Below are positions 32,901 through 45,257 of a DNA stretch of 64,000 nt, piece after piece (position 1 is the stretch's first letter; every line of letters begins with the position of its first letter). Below the pieces are notes generated by a model that saw only the letters and a program-made list of their open reading frames with translations, had not been told where the DNA came from and did not search any database. The position numbers were made by a program, and so were the translations under genes. This DNA is from Coprinellus micaceus. Its lineage: Eukaryota; Basidiomycota; Agaricomycetes; Agaricales; Psathyrellaceae. The DNA lies in contig OX596341.1 of the NCBI GenBank assembly GCA_951394405.1, positions 1,364,001 to 1,428,000 on the forward strand, given 5' to 3'.

Positions 32901-35622
32901 CTATGAGCACCCCTGTGTAGATAGCTTGTTCTTGGGCCAGGGCTGCTTGTAGTCTCTCGTCCAGGATGATAGCTGGGGATTCGAGTAAGCCTCGCGGTAT
33001 GTATCGATGTATGTCTTCGTTGGATAGTCCTCCGGGTCACAAGTGATCTGGACGTTATTCTCTGGCTGATACACTCGAATGTAATCAATGTTCATAACCG
33101 CCGGGAAGGTTAGTTCTTCCGAGATGACACCAAATCCAGTGGAGATCCCCAAGTTCGCAATGATGTACTGAAAAAAGTGAAGTATCTCAGAATCGGCCTA
33201 GCGGACTCGGAGGGATACGTACCATGGGCTCCTGTGATATCGGTCGGCGGTCGATCTCAGCCTCGGTATCAGCACCGAGCGCTCTCGCATAGTGCGTCCA
33301 CGATGGCTTTCCATTGTTGACCCAGGCGATATAAGCATCGTCGTAGCTGAACATCTGTCAGCAAACACAACGGGAAGGAAGGCGAGGGTAAGTACTCACC
33401 CGGCCTTGTACTCGAATCCGTAAGTGGTGAAGCAGCCACCGCCATACTGGTAGCATGTCTCATTAGTGAAAGCCAGACCGCTGACTGCTTGCTGATTGAC
33501 GCCTAAGGTCAGTCAGCCACCGAAAACCTTGATGCAAAACTGTCAGCAATATCACTCACTTCCCGCATAGCTGTTCAGCTGCGTAACGTCGGCGTCGTAA
33601 ATCTTATAGTTATCGGCGGTCTTTGGCCACTGGTATCGAGCATTATACGGAGCCCATTGAGACGATTGAGATACCTGATGCGCAAGAGGCCAATCAGTCT
33701 CTCGGGCTCGAAAGATCTGCGTAAGGTCGCACCTGGCCTCTGAGAACATTTTCCTCGACGATGCCTTCCAGAACATCTATTTCCGGAGCTGCGCGACCTA
33801 CATACTCCCCATTCTTTTTCATGGGGCCAGGGTGCGATTCACCAGGACATGTGCAAGCCGCTGATGGAAAAAGGCGTTAGCCTACTATGAGATGATCCAA
33901 GCAGGTCACTGACACAGGCGTTGTCCAGGGAGAAACGACAAAACCCCGTCATGCTTCGGGTCACCCTCGGCGAGAGCAGCTTCAGGGCCGGTCTGGTCAG
34001 CGTACGTCTGGTTGGGCAGAGTTCCTATGTCGCACGATTCGTAGCTGTATGGCCACTATGTGGTTCCCTGTCAGCGACTGTAGAAAGCGGGAGGTTCGTT
34101 CCAAAGATAAGGTCATACCAGCCCATCAAGAGTAGCACCGTAGCCTGCTCGACCTAATTCGCCCAGTTGAACGGAGGTCAGAAGGTGATACCCCGGGAAT
34201 AACCTGACTATGTACCGAGATTTCCGAGCGTCCACACTGCCGGCCAGAGGCCCCCGACATTGCTTTTCCCAGGCAGCCTGACGGATGCTACATTATACAC
34301 CAGCGCGGTTGAGCATGCAATGTTTGAATAGGGTAGGCGCAAAGCGCTTACCTTCGATGTATCCACCTTTGAAGCAGAATTTATTCCTACCGAATATAAG
34401 CACAGCAAGTCAAAGGCTCAGCGACCACTCCTCACCAAGATTGGAGCTGCAGCGCCGGTAAGGACGGGAATATTGAAATTTACGGAAAAGGGTCTCACCA
34501 TGCCAGATTTATACGTCAGGTTATGTTTTAACGAGGCATCCGTAAGGTCGGTCCTTTCCAGCGTTATTTGCAAAGCGCCATCCTTGGTTGTCACTGCATC
34601 CACGCTCCGTTAGCGACCCTTCATCCGTGGTAGAACCGCACACCATACCTTGCGCGGGATCATACCACTCGAGATCTTTCTGCGGACATTGAGTCAAACT
34701 TGATTAGTACTCTGGCAAGAACAGATGTTTATCCGGCATACCGTGCCCCAGTACCATAGATCCACAGCCTCCCAATACGGATCATCTCCAGGGTAGAAGC
34801 TGCGCCCATCACGATTGAACTCATCAGAGAAGACAAGGACCATGTTCTCCCCTGTTTCGTGCGATTTCCTCGAGTAGGCTGACTGTGGAGTGTCCTTGTC
34901 GATGATGGTAAAGTCCCCTACCATGGCTGGGACCTGCCCTGTCGCGTTGATCCCGCCTAGGTTGAAGCCGCCCTGGTTTGTCTGGGTTATTCGAGTCAGG
35001 TGGGTGATCAAAGGGTAGCCTGTCGCGAGTGCATTCAGTACACCATTTCGCTACCAGGGCTGGATGCATTTACCGCCACTAGAATAAAATCCTTAGTGAA
35101 ATGCACACGCAGGAGACGGAAAAGCATCGAACCCAGCGGTACTTACAACAGCAGAAGTAGCCCGAGTGTGAGGATTACAAGGCACCCCAAATTCGGTACT
35201 CCTCTCGAAGTAAAAATGGGCCCTGTCCTGTCCCATTTTCCGGTTCGCTCTGAACTGGGGTCGTGCAAATCGTCGTCTGGCTCAGGCGTTCGCATATCCA
35301 AGGGGGTGCCCCATGTTCGCGGCGAAGCAGAGAAGGAGAACTGGATGTCGGGAGTAAGCCTCAAATCGGTGGTATCGAGGTGTGAGTACCCACCCGCTCA
35401 GAGATCGAGCTCTACCGTTATTTAGAAGTGCGTTCAGTCCCATTGAGTCAAGGATGCGGAGGATCGCATGCTGACCTTGAGGCTATTGTGTGAATGCATC
35501 TTCGAGAGCATCGCCCCCTTCTCGCTCGGCGAAGGAGTGTTTTTACCCCTCAGGCTTGAGTTGGACCAAGTGGCCGTGGGTCGCCCAGACTGGGAAGCGA
35601 AGTTACCGCTGAGGTGTGCCAT
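32901..35622 (-). CDS. KRE6/SKN1-like GH16 membrane protein, copy 1
   Basis: A type II membrane protein of the KRE6/SKN1 family, needed for beta-1,6-glucan assembly in the secretory pathway of fungi. It starts MAHLSGNFASQSGRPTATWS with a Ser-rich cytosolic tail, a conserved SFSASPRTWGTPLDMRTPEP segment and a single membrane anchor (LGCLVILTLGLLLLL). The lumenal GH16-type domain shows LVFSDEFNRDGRSF, DPYWEAVDLWYWGT, LPGKSNVGGLWPAVWTLGN, CTCPGESHPGP and the catalytic-type APEIDVLEGIVEE near 33770. It ends in PWPKNKLSTQGCS. About a dozen short introns; roughly 650-690 residues. A paralogue with the same domain order lies 850 bp upstream on the same strand. Confidence 0.9.
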
Positions 35623-36469
35623 TCCCGGTTCAATAGTAGAGGCGAAGTTTTAAAGGAGTGAATGAGGTGAGTAAGGTAGAGAACGTCGTATATCCGCCCT
35701 CTGGAGGGACAGAAAAAGGTGTGGAACAGTGGGAGAGTCGTGAACAGATAGGTGGGGGAAGGGGGGAGAAAGGGCCGGGAGAGATGTTCCAGCTTCCCAC
35801 TGAGTCGACCATTATGTATAGTTCGAGGTCTCCCTCTCCTTCCTTGTGATGGACCCCAATTCGGTCATATCGCTTTGCCGTATAGCAGTAGTGATCTACA
35901 GATATCCCAGGCGCTATTGGTGCCTGTCAGGACGAGCCACGGGCCACCGCCGAGGTACCGATATGGACAATTCGACATACCACAGCCGCATTCCGCGGCA
36001 GGCGCCAGCCCTTCTCGCAGAGGTGCTGCAAGGGAAAGATCGCTTGTAAGCGATGGGTGGCCCACAATGCGGAATACCGCTTTCCGCGAGGTGAGAGATG
36101 GTCGCCCATTCCTGTATGGAGGGCTGAAATGCCCGGGCAGATGGCTGCAGATGGGTTATTCGAAGTTGAAACGATCACGTCGCAGCTTATCAATCAGTTG
36201 CTGTACTAGTACTCGCGGTCCGTGTCAACCTTGCATCAATCATAGCAACGTTAAACACGGGCGTCAAAAAATTGATGGGAGCACAAAGCAACGAGAACCG
36301 CTCGAGGTAAAAATAGCATCACTGAAGAGTCGCGGACCCCAGGGTATCGTAGTTTACATAGGATATACTGCATATACAATCAGTAGTGTGCCCATGAGGA
36401 AGACTAGAACGACGTACCAGTGGATACATAGACACAACAACAAAGAGGTCGACTCTTGGCCTGAGGGAA
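35623..36469. other. Spacer between tandem GH16 genes
   Basis: About 850 bases holding the promoter of copy 1 and the 3' flank of copy 2. A plus-strand open frame of 258 codons spans much of it but has no domain or start context and is probably chance. Confidence 0.5.
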
Positions 36470-39335
36470 TTACTTGCAACCTGGGGAAGTCAAGTTGTTC
36501 TTTGGCCAGGGCTGCTTGTAGTCTTTGACCCAGAACATCAGCTCTGCATTTGAGTACGCTTCGGGGTAGCTATTTTAAGTGCGCGTTCGTTAGCACTCAC
36601 GTACCATGTCAAAGAGCCATTTGCTCCAAACTCACGCTTCGATATAGGCAGCGGTTGGAAAATCTTTTGGGTCGCAGGTGATCTGCACTTTGTTTGCAGG
36701 TTGATACACCCTAATCCAATCAATGCTCATGGTTGCCGGGAATAAGAGATCTTCAGAAACCGTGCCAAACCCGTTCGAAATGCCCAGGTTAGTGATGATA
36801 TACTAGAGGAGCAGGCGTCAGTTGCCAGGGAGCTGGATATGTGGGCACCGTCAGGGCATACCATAGGTTCCTGCGAGATGGGGCGAGGTCCGATCTCAGC
36901 AGCGTTATCGGCATCTAGACCCCTCGCGTAATGGGTCCAAGCCGGCTTTCCGTTGTTCACCCAAGTAATGTAGGCGTCGTCGAAGCTAAGAACCCGTCAG
37001 GATGCGGTTTGGACGGACAATAAGGCGTACACACCCAGGAGCGTACTCAAAGCCGTAGGTGGCGAAGCAACCGCCTTCGAGCTCATAGCAAGATTGATTG
37101 GTGGTTGAAAGACCACTAACGGCCTGCTGAAAGACGCCTATGAAGCGAGTAGTCAACCCAGGTCCCGCATTATGCGCAATGGTCCTTACCTCCTGCGTAG
37201 GGGTTAAGGTGGGTCACATCATCATCATAAATCTTGTAATTGTCGCTGGTGTTCAGCCAGCGGTATCCGGCGTTGTATGGCGCCCATTGCGACGATTGGG
37301 ACACCTGCGGATGCTCAGTTGCGATTCGACTGCCCACCGGGCGATAATGATTCCTCTTACCCGCCCTTCCCCGAACTCGACGATTGCCTCCAGTACATCG
37401 ATCTCAGGGGCGGCCCGGCCAACGTAAGACCCATCTTTCCGCATGGGTCCTGGGTGAGATTCGCCAGGGCAGGTGCAGGCCGCTGTATGCACTGGTTAAG
37501 TTTGACTCGGCTTGGGTGAATGAAAGTAGTGCTTACACAAGCGTTGGCCAGGAAGGAAGGACTGTGTAGAGCACCGAGTCAGCATGACTGCACAATAGCG
37601 TAGAGGTGGGACGGACCAGCAGCCCTTTGTTGTAAGGATCCCCGTCACTCAGCGCTGCAGGGGGCCCTGTCTTGTCGGCGTACGTCTGGTTCGCCAGTGT
37701 TCCAACGTCACAACTGTCATAGCTATACGGCCACTACACCCAAGTCAGCAATGAACCGTAACACGTTCTGGAACCGCAGCCTACCAAGCCTTCTAAGGTG
37801 GCACCATATCCAGCCCGTCCTAACGGCCTATTAGTTGGACACTCAGTTTGACAGTGACCACTGGGCCCGGCTTACCTAGGTTACCAAGAGTCCAGAGAGC
37901 GGGCCAGAGACCTCTACAAGTACCTTCAGCAGACCAACACATAGAGGTAGTGCGGGATGCCTCACCCGTCCTTGGAGTTTCCTGGAAGTCTAACGGAGGC
38001 TACACACCATTTCAGAACAAAAAGTCAACCAGGGCTAGTGAAGTGCTCACCCTCAATGAAACCCCCAGTAAAACAGAACTTGTTCCTGCTGGACGTCAGA
38101 CCAAAGACTTTTCAGCAGGCTCGCCCCCGTGCTCACCATGACTGGAGCTAATACCAGAGACGAGGTGAGCTGCGTCGACTTATGGTTGCCAGGAACTGGG
38201 CGCTTACCATTCCAGACTTATACGTTAGGTTGTGATTGTCGGCTGGGTCCATCTTTTCCAGTGTGATCTGAAGAGCGCCGTCCCGGGTAGTCACTGGTAA
38301 GAATCAGCAGTCAATTGAATCTGGTTGTCATGTATGTAGTGGCCAGTGGATACGTACCTTGAGAGGGGTCATACCACTCGAGGTCTTTCTACAAAGGGGA
38401 TCAGCATCGAGGTAACGTCTCGACCCAGGTCTGGAGCATACCGTCCCCCAATACCACAAATCCACGGCCTCCCAGTAGGGGTCGTCTCCGGAGTAGAAAC
38501 TTCGACCTTCGACGTTGAACTCATCGGAAAATACGAGTACCATCTCTTCCCCCGTTTCCAACGACTTCTTGGAGTGTGCACTCTTGGGTGTGTCTTTGTC
38601 TATGAGACCATAGTTGCCCACCATGTCGGGAATCTGCCCAGTACTGTTGATTCCGCCGAGGTTAAAACCCCCTTGGTTCGTCTGAATCTTCTTGGTCAGG
38701 TACGTGAGGAGTGGGTACCCTGCACAAGAGATCTCAGTGATACTCATACACGACTCTTGAATTATATATAATATTTACCGGCACTGCGGAGAATGCAGTC
38801 AGTACAACGCTATCTTCCAGGGAGAGGGAGTACGCACAAGAGCATCAAGAGTCCAACAGCCAGGATGGACAAGCAGCCCAGGTTCACGAATCCTCGCGCT
38901 GTGAAGAGGGTGGTACCGCCATCGTTTAACTTGTCCCTCGTAGAGCTTGGATTATGGAGGTCATCATCTGGTTCAGGTGTCCTGGGGTCGAGCGGTGTAC
39001 CCCACGTTCGCGGTGAGGCAGCGAGTGAGTACTGCGGTGATAAAAGTCCGTCAGGATTACCACTGAAGATGATGACTCGATGATTTGCGAAAACACGTAC
39101 CTTCTCGGCGATTGAGCTCTGCCATTCGGAAAGGCATCAGTAGGGGCGGCTAGGAAAGGCGTCGAGACAGCCTTTGTCGTATTTGACGATCACTGACCTT
39201 CATGCTTCCCATTGAACCCACCCTCGAAAGGTCTACTCCTCCGGACCTTTGCTCGAAGCCACTTCGGAGCGAACTAGTTGTCGAATAGGTAGGTGCGCCC
39301 GACTGGGCGGTAAACTTGGGGTTCAAGGTCGCCAT
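36470..39335 (-). CDS. KRE6/SKN1-like GH16 membrane protein, copy 2
   Basis: Same architecture as its neighbour: Ser-rich tail (MATLNPKFTAQSGAPTYSTT), SLAASPRTWGTPLDPRTPEP, membrane anchor (LGCLSILAVGLLMLL), and a lumenal domain with LVFSDEFNVEGRSF, DPYWEAVDLWYWGT, SHPGPMRKDGSYVGRAAPE, EIDVLEAIVEF near 37390 and WVNNGKPAWTHYARGLDA. It ends PWPKNNLTSPGCK. Many motifs are identical or nearly so to copy 1, and introns lie at corresponding places, showing a tandem duplication with clear divergence since. Expected role is beta-glucan synthesis or remodelling in the ER/Golgi. The catalytic Glu-Ile-Asp-x-x-Glu is kept in both copies. Confidence 0.9.
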
Positions 39336-40028
39336 CTCTCTCGTAGAGACTGTATGAAATCCAGGAGGTTGTAAAGACAGGCTTTGAAGGAAAGGATAAT
39401 CAAAGGAGTGGGGTGAGACGTGGACGTCGTGAGTTGAGTGAAAGAATTGGCTTCGGGTGTTGGGGGGCTTCGGTGGGCACTAGGTAGTTCCCATGTATGT
39501 AAACGGCCTTGATTTCAGAGATTATCCACAATACAGCGCCGTTCCATACGACGGCCGGCTCCAACCGCCATTTTAAGTGCGACAGGATCCGGTCGGTCTT
39601 CAGGGAGATGATGAATGTCACCCCTCATTTATCTTTCTAGAGGCACGAAAACTGTTCAATCGGGAATTCGACTTCGAGAACCTGGGCCGTACATCACCGT
39701 TTGGTCAGCTATTTGTGGGCTCTCGAATGTTGCGACTTGAATATGAATGCAAGAGGACGACAGAGTTCAAGGCAATGGGTCACATTTTCAGCCTTCTGTG
39801 ATGCATTGACAGATCGTAACCCACGCCCGAAAGGGCGTTCGGCGCCTCCTGCCTACCACTTGGGGGTTTCAAGGTCAATTGATGCATACGATGCGCAGCT
39901 CTCGGAATTTCAGTTGGTGATATTGTCCACAGGTTCCTCACTCCGGATTCCATCAAGCGGGACAAATTTCTCTTCGCTTCGTCGCCATGTGTATGTATAT
40001 GCGGATAGAAAATTGGGTGAACATCCCT
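39336..40028. other. Intergenic
   Basis: Promoter of GH16 copy 2 and 3' flank of the GMC gene. No supported gene. Confidence 0.5.
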
Positions 40029-42701
40029 TCAAATCACTCCCTTGATAATGTCGGCAGCTGTCATCAGAAAAGCAGTCAGTTACCGTAGTGTAATGAACTA
40101 GACATATAGGCGAGGTAAACGCACCTTTCTCGCCGATAGCGTAGGCCGTGGCTGGATGTGTGAGTTAGGTGTTACAAGCGGAGTGATGACGGATTGGCTT
40201 ACTCTGCATGTGGGCAGCGATGTGCAACGGGACAATAGAGATGTCGACAACGCGGAGGTTCTTGGTTCCGTAGACCTTGAGTTTGGAGTCGACAACGCCT
40301 CCGTCTTCGCGTGGAAGCATGGAGCAGCTCCCGACGGTGTCTTGTCAGGGGGATGGTCAGTCCGTATATGCCCATTTCCAGTTAGATCGGCGGTACATAC
40401 GGAACGTCGTCGTGTGAATACCCTTGAGGTAGTCTGTTCCAGTAATATGAACGAATGAAGAAATGCAATTCATTAGGGGATGGCGTACCTGCAATCTGCT
40501 CATCGGTACCACACGCAGGCCCGGGCTGCACCTCAGTACAGTTGGACTTGAAGGGCTCTGTTTCTGTCAAAGATCGGGCGAACTTGACGTGTTCAATGAG
40601 GACCTTGGTATCTGATGAGCCGTAAGGCTGTTGGACACTGACAAGAGATAGGAGCCCATCGACACACCGAATTCCTCCTTGAAGTAGTTAGGGGTGATCT
40701 CCGGGAAGTCCTGAGGGTTGTCGCTCTTGGCATGCTGAAAGACTGAAGCGTCAGGCATTGGGCCGAATACCAGAAGGAATTGGGACTGACAATGCTTCCT
40801 CGGGAGATAGGGTGGTTCAACATGGTGAGGAGACTGAGGAAGCGCTTGCCCGGAGCAGGAACCTCTGTAGCCAACGCCGTTGAGTACAGCTCAACAAGGC
40901 GGTGAAGAAATGTCTTACCGCGAGCTCCAAAGAAGCCGGGGAAGGCGATAAACTCCATATCAGGAAGGCCCTTATCCTTAAGGATTTCGAGTTGAATGTC
41001 ATACTGCTTGGCGAGGGCCGGCTGTATTTCCCCCTTCGCGATCCGGTCCTTGATGTCCTTTTCGAGATTGACAATGTCAGCTGAGGTCTCCTCGGGAGCT
41101 CGCGACGTCAAGGGTAGAAATGCGAAGGCAGTAATTCCTGTACGGTGAGTGCCTTTGCCTTCAGCGCTAGTCGTTGAGCCAGGGTGAGCGCTAATGGGTG
41201 TGAATATTTTGAACCAATCGACTCACTGCAATCGAATAGACTCCTTGGCGAATTCGGGGTTGAAGAAAAGGTCGAGAGTTTGGTGATCAGCCTTGGTTGT
41301 GTCGAGCTCGAACACGACACTGGCGAAGTGGTGCTCCTGGAGATTCTCGCCGACGCCAGGGAGGTCCAGCTTGGCATCAACTCCAAGCTTCTCCAAGAGC
41401 TCAGGCTTGCCGATACCCGAAAGCTCCAAGATGTGCGGGGACTTGATGGCGCTGTTCATCGACATCCGTGAGACTTATGATTTTGTTATTTAGAGAATCC
41501 TACTAACCCAGCACTCAGGATGACTTCTTTGGACGCGGTCATGGTTAACTTCTGCTCTCCGAAGATGTACTCGACGCCCGAGGCGACAAGGTTTCCCTCA
41601 GCGTCTTTCTCATCTGCCCAGAGAACGCGGGTCACGTATGCGTTTGGAAGAACCTGATCAGCGATCCCCATAGTCAATCAATGGGCACCCAAAAAGGTGA
41701 CAATCCGTTACTCACGACAAGGTTCTGTCTGTCTTCATAGGGCCGCAGGTATGCCGACGCAGAATAGGTTCGCTTCCAGGTCCTTGGATCAACGTTGTTG
41801 GAGGCAATGTAAGCCCCAGTGACCTGTTTTCCCATGCTCGATGAGCACAGTCAAAGTGCATTCAGGCTGGGGAAAGAACTCACCTCGCCTCCGTAAGGAT
41901 CCTCAAGGAGTTTGACGCCCTTGTTGACGAGGGTGTCGATGAACACCTTATCCGCGGTGTAGGCGTGGATGGGGTCAGTGACGCTGACAGGCCCAGACGT
42001 TCCCCTGTTCTTCTCATTGTACGTGTGGGGGAACGAGTCTGTGATCTCCTTAACGGCGGGGTGGAATCTAGCGAGCAATGGTCGATGCGATGAAAACACT
42101 CGTGATAGATATCTGCACTCACGTCTCAGCCCGCAAGGAGTACTTCTGGAAGTCGTCCCAGTTCCAGCCTGGGTTTCCGAGTCTCTCGATGGCGTCAACG
42201 TCCTGTGAAGGGGGCTTGATCCAGCACAGGAAGTTCATGGATGTGCTGCCACCTAGGGTGTGACTTAGATGACTGAGGTTGGTGGACAGACAACGGTATC
42301 ATACCCAAACCCTTTCCTCTGGGCCAGACATGCTGGACGTTATTCGAACACGCCTGCTTCACGACAGGGAACCCCCAGTCGTACTGAGAAAGATGGGCGT
42401 CAATGTTGGAATGGATAGGTGATGAGATGTATATGTACCTTTGGATTCAAGAACGTGGCCGCGAATTGGGCTGGGATGTCGACAACTGGGTCATCGTAGT
42501 GGACGCCCCCAGCTTCCAAGAGGAGGACATTGACATTTGCATCCTCTGTCAACCTGGATGCGAGCGTTGCGCCCGAGCCCTACGAGAATGTCAGTCGAAG
42601 AAGTGGGACGATGAAACCAAGATGGTACACACTCCTGCGCCGACGACGATGTAGTCGAAAGCTTTGTTGGTGAGTTCGTCTGTAGAAGTAAGAAGAGGCA
42701 T
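40029..42701 (-). CDS. GMC-family FAD oxidoreductase, likely intracellular
   Basis: A glucose-methanol-choline oxidoreductase. It starts [20 protein letters not shown] and runs directly into the FAD-binding dinucleotide motif [13 protein letters not shown], split by an intron. Later features are [60 protein letters not shown] with [15 protein letters not shown] (GMC signature 2), [10 protein letters not shown], and a C-terminal [19 protein letters not shown] then [16 protein letters not shown]. It ends [11 protein letters not shown] after an intron. There is no signal peptide, unlike secreted aryl-alcohol oxidases, so a cytosolic or peroxisomal choline/alcohol-dehydrogenase-like role is more likely. 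The substrate cannot be read from sequence. Roughly 600-650 residues. Confidence 0.88.
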
Positions 42702-42738
42702 CTTGGTGGGGTGAATCCGGTACCCCACAATCTAGGGG

Positions 42739-42746
42739 CTTTTATA
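42739..42746 (-). promoter_or_regulatory. TATA box of GMC gene
   Basis: TATAAAAG on the minus strand, 38 bp before the ATG at 42701, implying a very short 5' UTR. Confidence 0.5.
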
Positions 42747-44249
42747 GATAGACGGGTGAGTAAAGCCAGTGGAATGCACATGTGGGTAGCTGATATTGTG
42801 TATATGGCTTCGGAGACATCTCTGTGGAAGGCCTTGGCACCTACGTTAGATGATCAATCTCCCTGTGTCCACGACCCAGAAGATCGAAGGGTTGTTGAGT
42901 GGTCGAAGCTACCAGCGCTTGCTAGGTCACCGGTTTACCCCTTCGCGTAGTGCAGGGGTGGTTTCTCCAAGGAAGAGTCGGACGAAACCAGTACATTATA
43001 CACGCCCACAGCGCCCAAAATTCCGCCAGTGGGAAGGGCAGAACTATGGATAACCCGAGGCGGGACTCACTGAGTCGGGCTTCCAATGGGGGGAGATAGT
43101 GAGGGCTCGGTCACACGAAAGTCGCAGAGTGACAGGAAAAGAATCTGCTCGAAATATGCCTATCAGCCACTACCACGAGAGGTGCTCGATCAGGCGAAGC
43201 CAGTGCTGCTGCGCACTGGTAGGGACTCACTCAATTAGAGGGATATCCGATCCCGAAGCGTGTGAGGGGAAGCCTTTCACTCTCTTTCGTCCACAACGCT
43301 GTACCAACATACCCAGCCGCATCCCAGTTGTGCCTTCCTGCAGAATATGGTCTTATCTTCGTTATAAAAAGATCGAAGCCTTCGAAGAGAGAACATAGCC
43401 AGGGAAGTGAAGGTTGTGGACATCAACACCAGCTGCCTTCTGCTGGCAACCACCAAAGGCACAGTGGTTCTCGCTGTCAACATCGCCACTAGAAGGACGT
43501 GGTACCCATCCTCGAAAGCTTCTGGATGGGAGAGGTCAGGGGTGGATGACGACGGAAGGGAAAGAGCGTGTCATTGATTTTGAATTCTTGTAGTTTTCGG
43601 CAGTTTCCGTCCGGGAATACGGCCGGCAATTCGGACACTGCCATCAACGTTTAAGCGCCCGTTCCTCGACCCTCCTACCGTCCGAACGGTTTGTGAGAAG
43701 GACTGGCGGGCGACTACCGTAACTCACAAGATGAGTATCGGTAGCAATGACAAGTTGCGGTGACGAAGGGACGATCCTGAGTGGACTATCTAGCTTGAGG
43801 GCGGGGGAACCGATGAAAGATAGTAGGTGGTTCATCTGGACAAACGGCACGGTAGTTCTGGTTGAGCCAAGTCAAGTTTAATGTGACTCGTCTCCGAGGC
43901 CTCGCGAAGCGCTTAGCACTCGCAAAGTACTATCTTTATACTGTCCACATACATGGCACCGATTAGGTATGTTTTGGGGCTCCCAGTTTCTAATGTAGCC
44001 TGCATCACAAAATGAACGCCCTCTCGGGAGGTAAGTGTCACTGAGTACATACAAGCATATCGAATCATGCTTGTCAGGGCGTCCTTGGAAATCAAAAAAG
44101 TCCTTTTGGGAAGATTGACACTCGGCAGGATTGTAGGAACGTGGTTTTGTGAGGAGAGGGGTATGGAGTGGGGTGTGAGGCTAGGGGTCATGTAATTATA
44201 TCATAGGAATTATCATAAATGGGTGAGTGGCGCAGGAATGGATGTCCCT
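42747..44249. other. Intergenic, no gene supported
   Basis: About 1.5 kb of upstream sequence for the GMC gene and downstream sequence for the RRM gene. Only short frames without domains. Confidence 0.45.
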
Positions 44250-45257
44250 CTACTCCTCAGTAGAGGCTGGTTTGCGACCGCTCCGTGGCGCGTAATATCG
44301 GACAAGAACGGGAAGCCCGTCAGGTCCGGGCTTTCCGTTGCAAGCGTGGACGATTGCCGTGGCACTTTCAATATCGCGACAGACGATTATGCCAGAGGGG
44401 TGGAAAGCATCATGTCTCGACTTGTCCGCGGCTGCGCACATTTGTCAGAGTAGGGCGGATACAGAGACTTCTACAGGACTCACTGAACCAAGCTTTATCC
44501 ACCGAACCTGAAAGGTCTCCAAGGAAGTCCCGCAATTCCCCCAGGTCGCCGTCGTTGAAGTTTTTAAAGTAAACGGTATTTGAAGGAGTGCTGGGGTTTG
44601 TTCTGTTTGCCCAATTAATCCTGAGAGAGCGTCCCTCGAGGACGAAGGGCTCTTGCTTGGCGGACTCGAGAATAGTCGCGGCTTCGGCGATAGATGCCAT
44701 GGTGACGAATGCGACACGAATCTGACCCTGCTGCTTACCATTTTCTTTCACGGAAGTTCAGTCACCCAGACGGGGCTGAAAAAAGAATGACACGTACCAA
44801 AGAATTGCACCTTGCTGATCGTGCCACAACCCTCAAAGACCCTCCTCAGGTCATCTTCCGTGGCGAAAAAGGGAAGACTGGAAACGTAGAGTGTGTCGCT
44901 GGGTGCCTGTACTCTGTTCTGCTGATCGGCCCATCGTCTTCGCTGCCTGGTCTCCTCACGCTCCGACTGCTCGGTCTGCGTTTGCTCGAGAGTCTCCTTG
45001 ATCTCTCCGAATACAGGTTCGGCACGTGCCTCGACTTCCTCAGGCCTCGTCGAAAAGGCACGAGCATTGGAGAAGACATTGTTGGGTCGGGGGGTTGAGA
45101 ATGCGGTCACGAAGGAGGCATTCCGGGCAGCGCACCCTCGAACAGCCGGGCTCGAGGTAGACGATAGCGAACGAGTGCTGCCGCTGAGGACATGCGACAC
45201 ATTGCGCGTCGATGCTCGTTGGGAGAGACGGAGGGTCGCGCTGAGGACGTGGGCCAT
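44250..45257 (-). CDS. RRM-type RNA-binding protein, probably mitochondrial
   Basis: Start at the ATG at 45257. The first 50-60 residues are rich in Arg, Ser, Thr and Ala with few acids (MAHVLSATLRLSQRASTRN), as in mitochondrial presequences. After a charged linker comes a first RRM: RNP2 TLYVSSLPFFATEDDLRRVF, then RNP1-like GQIRVAFVTMAS. A second begins NTVYFKNFNDGDLGELRDFL and continues after an intron with HDAFHPSGIIVCRDIESATA. It ends YYAPRSGRKPASTEE. Both RNP motifs deviate from consensus. Three exons join in phase. The likely role is organellar RNA processing or translation; the exact target is unknown. Confidence 0.8.

Noticed and set aside
35752..36528. Plus-strand open frame of 258 codons between the GH16 genes
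   Set aside because: No domain, no splice or start context, and it overlaps the promoter of one GH16 gene and the 3' end of the other.
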